Part shown: positions 28,125 through 40,203 of the stretch, in pieces
How positions within the stretch are numbered: position 1 is the first letter of the stretch
How the letters are laid out: each line of letters begins with the position of its first letter
Source: Oscillospiraceae bacterium
GTDB lineage: Bacteria; Bacillota; Clostridia; Oscillospirales; CAG-272
Reading direction: 5' to 3'
Length of the DNA stretch: 49,983 nucleotides
NCBI GenBank assembly: GCA_015065175.1
Contig: SVQV01000003.1
Span: 1 to 49,983, forward strand
Position numbers and translations under genes: made by a program
Notes under the pieces: model-generated
What the model was told of the DNA's origin: nothing
Databases searched by the model: none
The model's input: only the letters and a program-made list of their open reading frames with translations

Positions 28125-29366
28125 ATGGAGATCTTGAAAAAAATTGAGGAGCGCAAGGAAGAGCTTTTTGAAATTCTTTGCGAGCTTATAAGAATTGATT
28201 CTCAGAGCTTTGGAAATACGGGAGAGAGTCGGGAGATTGCCGACTTTATCGCCAAGCAATTTGAGGATATGGGATATGAGGCGGATGTGTATTCACCTCT
28301 GTCTATCGAGGGTATGAAAGAGCATCCCGATTATTGGGGACTGCACGAGCTTGAAAACAGATTTAACGTATCTGCCGTTATTCCGGGCAAGGATCACACA
28401 AGACGGCTCATGCTTGCCGCGCACAGTGACACTGTGGCTATTGGTGACAGGAGAAACTGGACTGTAGATCCGTTCGGCGGCATAATAAAGGACGGCAAGA
28501 TTTGGGGCAGGGGCGCTTGCGATGACAAATACGGAATTGCGACGGCGCTGTTTCTGTTCAGGCTTTTCAAGGACGAGGGAATAGAATTTCCTTGCGACAT
28601 TGTATTTACCGCATACTGCAATGAAGAATACGGCGGAAGCCATGGAGCACTTGCGGCATGCCTTAAATATCCCTGCGATGACATAATAAATATGGACTGT
28701 AAAAACTTCGAAATATGGATATGCGCTGTCGGCGGTGAAGAAATGAGAGCGCATATATCGGCGCAGGACTCGGTCGATGACTGCGGAGTTATGCTTGACG
28801 GACTTGCCGTTCTGAAGGATGAATTTGCGTCCTTCAGGGAAAAGCGCTATGCAGAGCTGAAAGCGCATCCCGAGTATGCCGATACGGTAATTCCCGACAC
28901 GTCGGTAAGATTTATGGAGATGAAGGCGGGAAATGCTGGCGCGGATCTTGGCAAAGCGTCGGTTGAAGTATGTTACTATGCGGCGGCAAGCAGAGAAAAA
29001 ATCGAAGAAGAATTCACCGATATGGCGAAGCGCATAGACGATCGCCTTCAGCCTATGGGATTAAAGTTTGACCGTTATGAAAAGGAAACGAGATTTTTCC
29101 ATTTCGGTAAATCAGAAAAAGAAAACCCCGTTGTTGAAAAGCTGATAGCATCAGCAAAAGAAGCAAGCGGCAGAGTTCTCACACCTTGCGGCTCGTGTCA
29201 GTCCGACCTGTCTATCTTCTTGAAATACGGTAGCCCGAGAGCGATATCCTTCGGTATAGGCAGAGATTTCGGCGCATACGGCGGCGCTCATCAGGCGGAT
29301 GAGCATATCGACTGCGACAGATTGCTTGAATTCGCAAAAATTATGGGTAAGTTCCTCTCAGAATGA
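28125..29366 (+). CDS. M20-family metallopeptidase (ArgE/DapE/CPG2-like)
   Basis: LMLAAHSDTVAIG, GRGACDDKYGIATALFLF, AYCNEEYGGSHG metal-ligand motifs. Confidence 0.9.
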   Translation: MEILKKIEERKEELFEILCELIRIDSQSFGNTGESREIADFIAKQFEDMGYEADVYSPLSIEGMKEHPDYWGLHELENRFNVSAVIPGKDHTRRLMLAAHSDTVAIGDRRNWTVDPFGGIIKDGKIWGRGACDDKYGIATALFLFRLFKDEGIEFPCDIVFTAYCNEEYGGSHGALAACLKYPCDDIINMDCKNFEIWICAVGGEEMRAHISAQDSVDDCGVMLDGLAVLKDEFASFREKRYAELKAHPEYADTVIPDTSVRFMEMKAGNAGADLGKASVEVCYYAAASREKIEEEFTDMAKRIDDRLQPMGLKFDRYEKETRFFHFGKSEKENPVVEKLIASAKEASGRVLTPCGSCQSDLSIFLKYGSPRAISFGIGRDFGAYGGAHQADEHIDCDRLLEFAKIMGKFLSE

Positions 29367-29378
29367 CAGACGGTTTGT

Positions 29379-29711
29379 ATGCAAAGCAGGCGGTGCGTAT
29401 TGTCTCGCCCTACGGTGACGGAAACGGCGACGGAAACGGCGGGAGTAAACACCCGCCCTGCGACCGTGGATATATCGGGGGAAGCATCCACAAGGGGTAT
29501 AACCCCTCGCCCGACGATCTTGGATATAGTTTGCGCGTATAAATCTTTAACGGCGAGAGAATGTAAAAAGATAGGATTTGAAGGAAAGCTTTTTCAGACT
29601 TCTTTTTATGAGCATATTATACGAAACCGAAATGATTACGTTGAGGTTGTAAAATACATTTACGAAAATCCTATTCGGTGGTACTATGATGAATTATATT
29701 CAGATGAATAA
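29379..29711 (+). pseudogene. Truncated HUH/Y1 REP-associated-type transposase (C-terminal remnant)
   Basis: TILDIVCAYKSLTARECKKIGFEGKLFQTSFYEHIIRNRNDYVEVVKYIYENPIRWYYDELYSDE resembles Y1_Tnp C-termini; the N-terminal HUH catalytic half is missing. Confidence 0.7.
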
Positions 29712-29781
29712 GCGGTGTTCGCTTTTTATTTGTGTATTTATAAAAACAAAAAATTAACTTATAAGGGAAAAGGAAGCAGTT

Positions 29782-30405
29782 ATGAGAATTTTATTTCAGG
29801 GAGACTCTATTACAGATGCGAGTCGTGCGAGAGACAATGATGACAATGTAGGTGTTGGTTATCCGTTGCTTGTAAAGGCAAGCCTCGGCTTTGAAGAACC
29901 GGGCAAATATGAGTTTTTTAACAAAGGCATAAGCGGAAACAGAGTTACAGACGTTTATGCGCGTATTAAAAACGACATCATAAACCTCAAGCCCGATGTT
30001 ATGAGCATACTCATAGGTGTCAATGATGTATGGCACGAGTTTTTGCCCTCGCCCAACGGTGTTGATGCCGATAAATATTATAAGATATACGATATGCTTA
30101 TCGAGGAAGTAAAGGCGGCGCTTCCCGATGTCAAGATAATGATATTGGAGCCGTTCGTGCTTAAGGGAACGGCTACGGCAGATAAAGAACCATTCTTCCC
30201 CGAGGTGTATAAGCGTGCGGAGATGGCAAAGAAGATTGCCGAAAAATACAGTCTTCCTTACATTCCTTTGCAGGCAGGCTTTGACGAGCTGACAAAAAAG
30301 GCAGAGGAAAGCTATTGGCTCAGAGACGGTGTTCACCCGACAGCTATGGGTCATGAATATATCAAGAACGAGTGGCTTAAAGCATTTAAGAAATTGACGA
30401 AGTAA
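29782..30405 (+). CDS. SGNH/GDSL-family hydrolase (lipase/acetylesterase-like)
   Basis: MRILFQGDSITDASR (GDS), GISGNRVTD, ILIGVNDVWHEF, DGVHPTAMGHEYI. Confidence 0.92.
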   Translation: MRILFQGDSITDASRARDNDDNVGVGYPLLVKASLGFEEPGKYEFFNKGISGNRVTDVYARIKNDIINLKPDVMSILIGVNDVWHEFLPSPNGVDADKYYKIYDMLIEEVKAALPDVKIMILEPFVLKGTATADKEPFFPEVYKRAEMAKKIAEKYSLPYIPLQAGFDELTKKAEESYWLRDGVHPTAMGHEYIKNEWLKAFKKLTK

Positions 30406-30432
30406 TACATAAGAAACAGGAGATATTTGAAT

Positions 30433-31164
30433 ATGAAGCTATACACGCTTGGAACAAGTCATGGAAGGACAGAGGTAGGGAGAGCCTGCTCTGCGCATCT
30501 TTTGGAGGTAAATGGGGCATATTACCTTTTTGACTGCGGCGGAGACGTTGAATGTAAGATAACTAACCTTGAAATCCCTTTTGACGACATCCGCGCCGTC
30601 TTTATAACTCATATGCACGAGGATCACGTCGGTACACTGTCATCGGTGGTGAAAAGATTTTGCCACTACAACAAGACCGACAGCCGTCTTGCCGTTCATA
30701 TGCCCGAGCAAGAGGGAATAGACGTATTCAAAAAATGGTTTGAAGCTATGCATATGCGCCTTTCGGACAAGGTCGAATATAAGCTGGTAGAAGAAGGGGA
30801 TATCTATTCCGATGAAAATATCACTGTCAGCGCCATTCCTACCCTTCATATGCAGAACGGAGAATTTCCGAGCTACGCCTATGCGGTGAGTACAGAGGAC
30901 AAGAAATTTCTTTATACAGGCGACCTGAACGGATCCTTCTCTGATTATCCGCAAACAGCCTTTGAACAGGACTTCGACGCTATACTCTGCGAATTGGTGC
31001 ATTTCAATGTTGAGAAAAATCTTGACACTATAATAAAGAGCAGAACCAAAAGAATAATTTTTACGCACACAAGACCCGCAAAGATTTTGGAAATACAGGC
31101 AAATGCCGATAAATTTCCGTTTGATATGGATATAGCCGAGGATGGCAAGGTTTATGAGATATAA
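30433..31164 (+). CDS. MBL-fold metallohydrolase
   Basis: AVFITHMHEDHVGTLSSVV (HxHxDH), FLYTGDLNG; ATG at 30433 (ORF opens at TTG 30427). Confidence 0.88.
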   Translation: MKLYTLGTSHGRTEVGRACSAHLLEVNGAYYLFDCGGDVECKITNLEIPFDDIRAVFITHMHEDHVGTLSSVVKRFCHYNKTDSRLAVHMPEQEGIDVFKKWFEAMHMRLSDKVEYKLVEEGDIYSDENITVSAIPTLHMQNGEFPSYAYAVSTEDKKFLYTGDLNGSFSDYPQTAFEQDFDAILCELVHFNVEKNLDTIIKSRTKRIIFTHTRPAKILEIQANADKFPFDMDIAEDGKVYEI

Positions 31165-31210
31165 GCCGATAAGAAATATTGACAAAAGCTTTGAATGAAA
31201 GGATTTTTTT

Positions 31211-32191
31211 ATGAATAAAATAAGATGGGGAATCGTTGGAGCGGGAAATATCGCAAAAAAGTTTGCCGTAGCGGTCAAAAACGTAGACTGTGCCGAGCTT
31301 GTGGCGATAGGGTCGCGCACGAAGGAAAAGGGTGAGGCATTTGCCGAAGCTTACGGAATAGAAAATGTCTTTGACTCATATGAGGCTATGGCAAGCTCCG
31401 ACAAGGTAGATGCGGTCTATATAGCAACACCGCACCCTATGCACGTCTCCTGCGCACTGCTCTTTCTTGAAGCCAAAAAGCACGTGCTGTGCGAGAAGCC
31501 TCTCTGTGTGAATGCCGCACAGGCAATAAAGCTCAAAGAAAGCGCAAACAGAAACGGAGTGTTTCTTATGGAGGCAATGTGGACGAGATTTTTGCCTGCC
31601 ATTAAGGAAATACAAGGGCTTATAGCTGAGGGCGCAATAGGCGAGGTGTCGGGCATAAAAGCAGACTTCTGCTATGCAAGCACTTATGACGAGGACAGGA
31701 AAATATACAGAAACGATATGGCGGGCGGCTCGCTTCTGGACGTCGGAGTTTACGGTCTGCATTTTTCTTCTATATTTTTGGGGGAGGAGCCCGAAGAAAT
31801 TTCTTCTATGGCTAAGATAGGACACGGTGTAGACCTGCACACAAATGTTCTCTTGAAATATAAGAACGGCGCTATTTCATATATATCCTCGGCAGTAGAC
31901 CTCTATAAGCCGAGCGATGCGTATATTTACGGCACGAAGGGCTACATATACGTTCCCACGTTTTACGGCGCAAAGGATTTTTATCTCTGCAAGGGCAGCG
32001 AAAAGCTTCACATAGAAAAGCCGTCTATAGGCGTAGGCTTTGAAGAGGAAATATACGAGGTCTGCCATTGTATCGCGGCAGGAAAGACCGAAAGCGATGT
32101 TCTTCCCTTGGATAAGACTGTAAAAATTTTGTCACAAATGGACTTGATAAGAAAGCAGATTGGCTTGGAATACCCCTTTGATTTTGAATAA
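31211..32191 (+). CDS. Gfo/Idh/MocA-family oxidoreductase (dihydrodiol dehydrogenase-like)
   Basis: IRWGIVGAGNIAKKFAVAVKNVDCAELVAIGSR; KHVLCEKPLCVNAAQAIKL; EAMWTRFLP. Confidence 0.93.
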   Translation: MNKIRWGIVGAGNIAKKFAVAVKNVDCAELVAIGSRTKEKGEAFAEAYGIENVFDSYEAMASSDKVDAVYIATPHPMHVSCALLFLEAKKHVLCEKPLCVNAAQAIKLKESANRNGVFLMEAMWTRFLPAIKEIQGLIAEGAIGEVSGIKADFCYASTYDEDRKIYRNDMAGGSLLDVGVYGLHFSSIFLGEEPEEISSMAKIGHGVDLHTNVLLKYKNGAISYISSAVDLYKPSDAYIYGTKGYIYVPTFYGAKDFYLCKGSEKLHIEKPSIGVGFEEEIYEVCHCIAAGKTESDVLPLDKTVKILSQMDLIRKQIGLEYPFDFE

Positions 32192-32229
32192 AAGGCAAAT
32201 GTAATTTGTCTTTGCGGAGGTGAGAAGGC

Positions 32230-33039
32230 TTGGAGATATCAAAAGAGAACGTTAAAAATAAGTGGACAATGAATAAAACAGAATACCGCGGGGTCAGCAG
32301 ATTTCATTGGCACCCGCGCACCGAGGTGTGCTGTATTGCGGAGGGAAAAAGCGACTTTTACGTAAACGGAAAGCTTTACAACGCAAAAAAAGGCGATGTC
32401 CTTATTTTTAACAGCGGAGATATCCACAAATTTATTTTAGATGAGCAGGGTGCTATCATATATGTTTGTCTTTTTGAGCCTGCGCTTATATATAAGAACC
32501 TCGAAAGTATTCCTTTTATAAAGACTCATATAACAGGCGAGGAAATGAAACAGAAGGGAATATTTGACGAAATACTTTCTCTTTTTGAGGATATATTGCA
32601 GGAAAGAATAAAAGGCGGCAAGTATTTTGATGTAATTGCGCAGACACAGATAGTTAAGCTTTACAGTCTGCTTGCAAGACATTTTGAGGACGAAAGCAAG
32701 ACCGAAAAAAATGATATAAACAAGTTTGAGGCATTTCAGAAAATATTGGATTATATATCCGAAAACTATGCGAGCGATATTTCTCTCTCTGATCTTGCAG
32801 GTGTAATAAATTACAGTGTGAGCAATGTTTCCGCCATGTTTTCTCGCTTTATAGACACTAATTTTAAAAAGTATCTGGACAACGTAAGAGTCAATAAAGC
32901 AATAGAGCTGTTAGGAAACGACAGTCTGACCGTCATAGATGTTGCAATGAAGTGCGGCTTTAATAATGTGCGCACCTTTAACAGTGTTTTTAAGTCGGTT
33001 ACGGGAATGACTCCCTCCGAGATGAAAAACAAAATTTAA
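32230..33039 (+). CDS. AraC-family transcriptional regulator with N-terminal cupin
   Basis: HWHPRTEVCCIAEGKSDFYVNGKLYNAKKGDVLIFNSGDIHKF cupin; C-terminal double HTH ISLSDLAGVINYSVSNVSAMFSRFIDTNFKKYLDNVRVNKAIELL; TTG start with GGAGGTG SD. Confidence 0.92.
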   Translation: MEISKENVKNKWTMNKTEYRGVSRFHWHPRTEVCCIAEGKSDFYVNGKLYNAKKGDVLIFNSGDIHKFILDEQGAIIYVCLFEPALIYKNLESIPFIKTHITGEEMKQKGIFDEILSLFEDILQERIKGGKYFDVIAQTQIVKLYSLLARHFEDESKTEKNDINKFEAFQKILDYISENYASDISLSDLAGVINYSVSNVSAMFSRFIDTNFKKYLDNVRVNKAIELLGNDSLTVIDVAMKCGFNNVRTFNSVFKSVTGMTPSEMKNKI

Positions 33040-33129
33040 ACCTTCTTGTTCCCAATAAAAATTTTCTTGAATTTCTTTATTAAAAGTGATAGAGTATATT
33101 ATATTTAAGAAAACTGATTGGAGAAAATT

Positions 33130-34158
33130 ATGGTTAAGGTTTGTATTGTTGGCGCAGGTAGGATTTCGGAATTACATGCGGCGGCATATAAAAACAATAA
33201 GTCGGCAGAGCTTTGCGCTGTATGTGACATAAACGAAGAAAGAGCGAATGCGTTCGCCGATAAATTCGGAATAAAGAACATATACACCTCCTTCGAAGAA
33301 ATGCTTGAAAAGGAGAAAGACCTTGACGCTCTTGACGTTTGTGTGTGGAACAAGGAGCATGCATCAAAGTCGGTTGCGGCATTGGAGCGTGGGCTTAACG
33401 TCTTGTGCGAAAAGCCTATGGCTATAAGCCTTGCGGAAGCCGAGCGGATGACAGAAGCGGCAAAGAAAAACGGAAAGCTGCTTATGATAGCTCAAGTAAA
33501 ACGCTTCAGCAACGAGTGCGCAGTCGCAAGGGATATGATAGAAAGCGGTGCGCTTGGAAGCATTTATCATTCGAGAGCCTTCTACTTACGCCGATGCGGA
33601 AATCCCGGCGGCTGGTTTGCCGACAAGAGCCTGTCGGGCGGAGGCCCCGTCATAGATATAGGCATTCATAATCTTGACCTTTGCAGATATCTTATGGGAT
33701 GTCCTAAGGCTACGAGCGTATATGCGATAACACACAGAAATTCTGTTCGCCGGAGTAAAAACGATGCTTGCACTGTCGAAGATTATGCGGCTGCAATTAT
33801 AAAATACGAAAACGGTGCCACCACTCTTTTTGAAACGAGCTATAACCTCAACGGCAGAAACGATCTGCGCAGCGCGGAGGTATACGGAAGCGAGGGCGGA
33901 ATCATCATAGACGACAAGGTGACTCTTTATAATCAGGTCGGCGGGCATATGATGACCTCAAGCTTAGCCGATGTCAGCCTTGATAAGTTAGATGCCCAAA
34001 AGGCAAATGTTAATTTTCAAAACGAGATAAACCACTTTATAGACTGCATAGAAAACAATACACCCTGTATTTCCGACGGTGAGGACAGCCTTGAAAATAT
34101 GCGTATAATAGATGCGCTTTACAGATCTGCCGAGTCGGGATGCGAGATAATACTGTAA
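33130..34158 (+). CDS. Gfo/Idh/MocA-family oxidoreductase
   Basis: MVKVCIVGAGRISELHAAAYKNNKSAELCAVCDINEERA; LCEKPMAISLAEAERM. Confidence 0.93.
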   Translation: MVKVCIVGAGRISELHAAAYKNNKSAELCAVCDINEERANAFADKFGIKNIYTSFEEMLEKEKDLDALDVCVWNKEHASKSVAALERGLNVLCEKPMAISLAEAERMTEAAKKNGKLLMIAQVKRFSNECAVARDMIESGALGSIYHSRAFYLRRCGNPGGWFADKSLSGGGPVIDIGIHNLDLCRYLMGCPKATSVYAITHRNSVRRSKNDACTVEDYAAAIIKYENGATTLFETSYNLNGRNDLRSAEVYGSEGGIIIDDKVTLYNQVGGHMMTSSLADVSLDKLDAQKANVNFQNEINHFIDCIENNTPCISDGEDSLENMRIIDALYRSAESGCEIIL

Positions 34159-34171
34159 ATAAACAAGTCAA

Positions 34172-34234
34172 ACGAAAAACTTGCTTTTTTTGATGCTTTT
34201 ACGTATCTTAAAATGCAAGTTTTTCGTGTTTTTT
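34172..34234 (+). terminator. Rho-independent terminator after the oxidoreductase
   Basis: Perfect 13-bp stem ACGAAAAACTTGC ... GCAAGTTTTTCGT followed by gTTTTTTT. Confidence 0.85.
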
Positions 34235-34246
34235 TAGCCTTTTTTA

Positions 34247-34274
34247 TTGCAAAATAATATTTATATGTTATAAT
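34247..34274 (+). promoter_or_regulatory. Promoter TTGCAA-16-TATAAT (extended -10) for the GH2 gene
   Basis: TTGCAA 34247-34252, TGTTATAAT 34266-34274. Confidence 0.6.
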
Positions 34275-34343
34275 ATAAACTGTGTAGGTATAGATATTTC
34301 TTGCCTGTAAATTGTATTTTGTCGGCATATAAGGATTTGTTGA

Positions 34344-37205
<2,862 letters not shown>

Positions 37206-37226
37206 TTGCATTTTGGAGGAATAAAT

Positions 37227-38060
37227 ATGAGATACAATTTTTTAAGATTTCCGAATTTTAAATTCAAGGCGGTAACGCTCAGTTATGATGACGGCGTTGT
37301 TTTTGACGAAAAGCTAATAGAGATAATGTCGAAAAACGGCTTGAAGGGCACCTTCAATATCAACTCCTCGCTTTTTGCGAAGGAGGAGGGCGGCAGACGC
37401 TTGACAAAAGAGCAGGCGTATAAGCTGTATACCGAGTCGGGAAATGAGGTAGCCGTTCACGGTTGCGTACACCACTCTCTGCCCGATGTGCCCGATGCGA
37501 CGGCGACTGCCGATATAGTAAATGACAGAATAGCTCTTGAAGAAATGTTCGGGACTGTTGTCACAGGTATGGCTTACGCTATGGGCACCTTTAGCGACAA
37601 GGCGGTTGAGATACTCAAAAACTGCGGCATAGAATATGCGAGAACCGCTCAGTCAACCGGTACTTTTGATATTCCTACCGATTGGCTCAGACTTAAGCCC
37701 ACCGCTCATCACGCAAATCCGAAGCTTATGGAGCTGGCGAAGAGCTTTATAGAAGGCGATGTGCCGAACAGATATTGGGGCAAGTCGCCTTGGCTGTTCT
37801 ACCTCTGGGGACACAGCTATGAGTTCAATGACGCTGATAACTGGAATATTATCGAGGAGTTTGCCGAATACGTAGGCAACAGGGATGATATATGGTATGC
37901 GACAAACAAGGAAATATACGATTATATAAAAGCGTATGACTCTCTTATTTACAGTGTAAAGATGGACAGGGTAAAGAATCCGAGCGCACTTACGGTATAC
38001 GCTGATTATTTCGGACGTGAGGTTGCTATTCCCGCGGGAGAGACCGTAAAAATAAAGTAA
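37227..38060 (+). CDS. Polysaccharide deacetylase-like (CE4/NodB) protein
   Basis: FKAVTLSYDDGVVFDEKLIEIMSKNGLKGTFNINSSLF; EVAVHGCVHHSL; ATG at 37227 with GGAGG. Confidence 0.88.
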   Translation: MRYNFLRFPNFKFKAVTLSYDDGVVFDEKLIEIMSKNGLKGTFNINSSLFAKEEGGRRLTKEQAYKLYTESGNEVAVHGCVHHSLPDVPDATATADIVNDRIALEEMFGTVVTGMAYAMGTFSDKAVEILKNCGIEYARTAQSTGTFDIPTDWLRLKPTAHHANPKLMELAKSFIEGDVPNRYWGKSPWLFYLWGHSYEFNDADNWNIIEEFAEYVGNRDDIWYATNKEIYDYIKAYDSLIYSVKMDRVKNPSALTVYADYFGREVAIPAGETVKIK

Positions 38061-38084
38061 ACGACATTTAAGGGTGATTATCAG

Positions 38085-39050
38085 ATGGACATTTTCTTAT
38101 TAGTGCTCAGCCAGATGCTTATGATGGCACTTCTCATTGCAGTCGGATTTTTACTTAGTAAAAAGAAGCTTATACCTGAAAATTCCGGCTCGGTGATCTC
38201 GAAGCTGGAGACCTTCATATTTGTGCCTGCCCTGAGCTTATACAATCAGCTTAACAACTGCACAGTTGATAATTTCAAGCAAAATTCGCGCCTGATTTTA
38301 TACGGACTTCTGTTTGTGCTTATGGCGATAGCAATTGCATATCCTCTCTCCCGTCTTTTTGTCAGACGGACGAACGGAGACGGCGCGCTTGAATATCAGA
38401 GAAACATTTATAAGTATGCGCTTACCTTCGGTAACTTCGGATTTATGGGCAACTTTATAATTCTTGGGCTTTTCGGTGACGCTATGCTCTATAAATACAC
38501 GATGTTTACCTTCTTTGTATCCTTCCTTTGCTATTCCTGGGGTCTTTATGTTCTTATTCCCAAGGGCGAAAGCAGTCTTTTGAAAAATCTGAAAAAAGGT
38601 CTGCTCACTCCTCCTATAATAGCGCTTCTTATAGGTATTGTCTGCGGACTTCTGAATGTCCGTCCGTATGTGCCTAATTTTGCTATGAGCGCGCTTGAAA
38701 ATGCCTCCAAGTGTATGGGACCTGCCGCTATGGTGCTTGCGGGTATCGTCATCGGCGGATACGATGTGAAGGAGCTTATGCTTAACAAAAAGGTCTATCT
38801 TGTCTCATTGCTCAGACTGATAGTTATTCCGTCGGTTATGATGCTGCTTTTAAAGGCAATCGGTATGGACAAGGAAACTATGATGCTTGTACTTATCGCC
38901 TTTGCGACACCTCTCGGAATGAACACTATAGTTTACCCCGCGGCATACGGCGGAGACACGAAAACGGGCGCTTCAATGACGATGATATCACACGTTTTGT
39001 CGATTATAACCATACCCGTTATGTATTATATTTTTATAGAAATATTATAA
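38085..39050 (+). CDS. AEC-family (auxin efflux carrier-type) transporter
   Basis: Polytopic 321 aa; ALLIAVGFLLSKKKLIPENSGSVISKLETFIFVPALSLYNQL; NFGFMGNFIIL; ATPLGMNTIVYPAAYGGDTKTGASM. Confidence 0.88.
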   Translation: MDIFLLVLSQMLMMALLIAVGFLLSKKKLIPENSGSVISKLETFIFVPALSLYNQLNNCTVDNFKQNSRLILYGLLFVLMAIAIAYPLSRLFVRRTNGDGALEYQRNIYKYALTFGNFGFMGNFIILGLFGDAMLYKYTMFTFFVSFLCYSWGLYVLIPKGESSLLKNLKKGLLTPPIIALLIGIVCGLLNVRPYVPNFAMSALENASKCMGPAAMVLAGIVIGGYDVKELMLNKKVYLVSLLRLIVIPSVMMLLLKAIGMDKETMMLVLIAFATPLGMNTIVYPAAYGGDTKTGASMTMISHVLSIITIPVMYYIFIEIL

Positions 39051-39070
39051 TTACAAGGAGACTTTCACTT

Positions 39071-40174
39071 ATGTTTATTGAACAGGAGCTTGAAAAAAGA
39101 AACCTTCCCGAGCTTATGAAACTTAATTCCGGTGAAAAGGTGACAAAAGAAAACTGGGAAGAGAGACGCAAAGAATTGGTCGAGTGTCTTTCCGAAAACC
39201 TTTACGGATATACGCCTGAAGCACCGTCCGAGGTAAGAGCGACCTGTACGGGCATTGACAGATGGTATACCTTCGGTGGCAAGGCGACGGCTGAATCCTA
39301 CGATATATCCTTTGATACACCTACCGGAGAATTTACATTCCCTATAAGAGTGGTTATTCCCAAGAACGCGGAAAAGCCTCCGGTTATTTTGCACCTTAAC
39401 TTCAAGGCGGAATTTCCCGTGCCTGTAGAGGAGATAATCGACAACGGATTTGCATTGGTGCAGGTTCGTCATCATCTGATAACCCCGGACGATAATCATC
39501 CCGAGGACTATTTTGCGAGCTTCCATTCGGGTCTCGGTGAAAAATATATAGGCAACAGAACGAGAGAGGATACCGAGTGGGGCAAGGTCGGCATGTGGGC
39601 TTATGCGGCGTCGAGAGTTATGGACTATCTGCAGACACGTACCGATATAAACCGAGATAGAATTGCAATAGCAGGACACTCCCGCTTGGGCAAGACCGCA
39701 CTTTGGTGCAGAGCGCAGGACGACAGATTTTTTGCCGCAATGTGTAATAACGGAAATTACGGCGGCGCAGGACTTATAAGAGGTCATAAGGGCGAGGATA
39801 TACCCGGCTTCTTGAAACGCGGAAGCTATGACTTTTTCTGCGAAGGGTGGACGAAGTTTTCCGAAACACCTCACAGCGAGCTTCCTTTTGATATGCATTT
39901 TGCCGTAGCCGCTTGCGCTCCGGGGCTTGTTTATGTTGCGGGTGCAACGAATGATGCGGGTATGGATCCTGTATCCGAATTTCTCTCCTGCTGTGCGGCA
40001 AGCGAGGCTTATGAAGCGCTTGGCTATAAAGGCTTCGTTTGTGATGATGAATATCCCGCAGTTGAGAAGCCTATGCAGGACGGCAGGATAGGCTTTCATA
40101 TCCGCGAGGGCGGTCATGCGTTTTCACGCTACGATTGGCAGAATTTTATGAATTTCTTAAAAAAGAATATGTAA
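39071..40174 (+). CDS. CE15-like glucuronoyl esterase / alpha-beta hydrolase, paralog 1
   Basis: 367 aa; IAIAGHSRLGKTALWCRAQDDRFFAAM (GxSRxGK nucleophile elbow), FHIREGGHAFSRYDWQNFM (His region). Confidence 0.8.
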   Translation: MFIEQELEKRNLPELMKLNSGEKVTKENWEERRKELVECLSENLYGYTPEAPSEVRATCTGIDRWYTFGGKATAESYDISFDTPTGEFTFPIRVVIPKNAEKPPVILHLNFKAEFPVPVEEIIDNGFALVQVRHHLITPDDNHPEDYFASFHSGLGEKYIGNRTREDTEWGKVGMWAYAASRVMDYLQTRTDINRDRIAIAGHSRLGKTALWCRAQDDRFFAAMCNNGNYGGAGLIRGHKGEDIPGFLKRGSYDFFCEGWTKFSETPHSELPFDMHFAVAACAPGLVYVAGATNDAGMDPVSEFLSCCAASEAYEALGYKGFVCDDEYPAVEKPMQDGRIGFHIREGGHAFSRYDWQNFMNFLKKNM

Positions 40175-40203
40175 GATGCTTTTGATAAAAGGAGAAAAAG
40201 GTT

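Noticed and set aside
27546-28156. ORFs 27686..28147(+), 27756..28055(+), 27546..27953(-), 27896..28156(-)
   Set aside because: All are read-throughs of the repeat in several frames on both strands (GASPLCVRSHACEIE, GLRPYACVRTPAKLK, etc.); no SD or protein-family logic
29379-29711. Functional transposase gene
   Set aside because: Lacks the HUH catalytic half; upstream sequence runs directly into the M20 gene, so treated as a remnant
39065-40117. 350-aa minus-strand ORF
   Set aside because: Exact antisense of the CE15-like gene; composition typical of shadow ORFs
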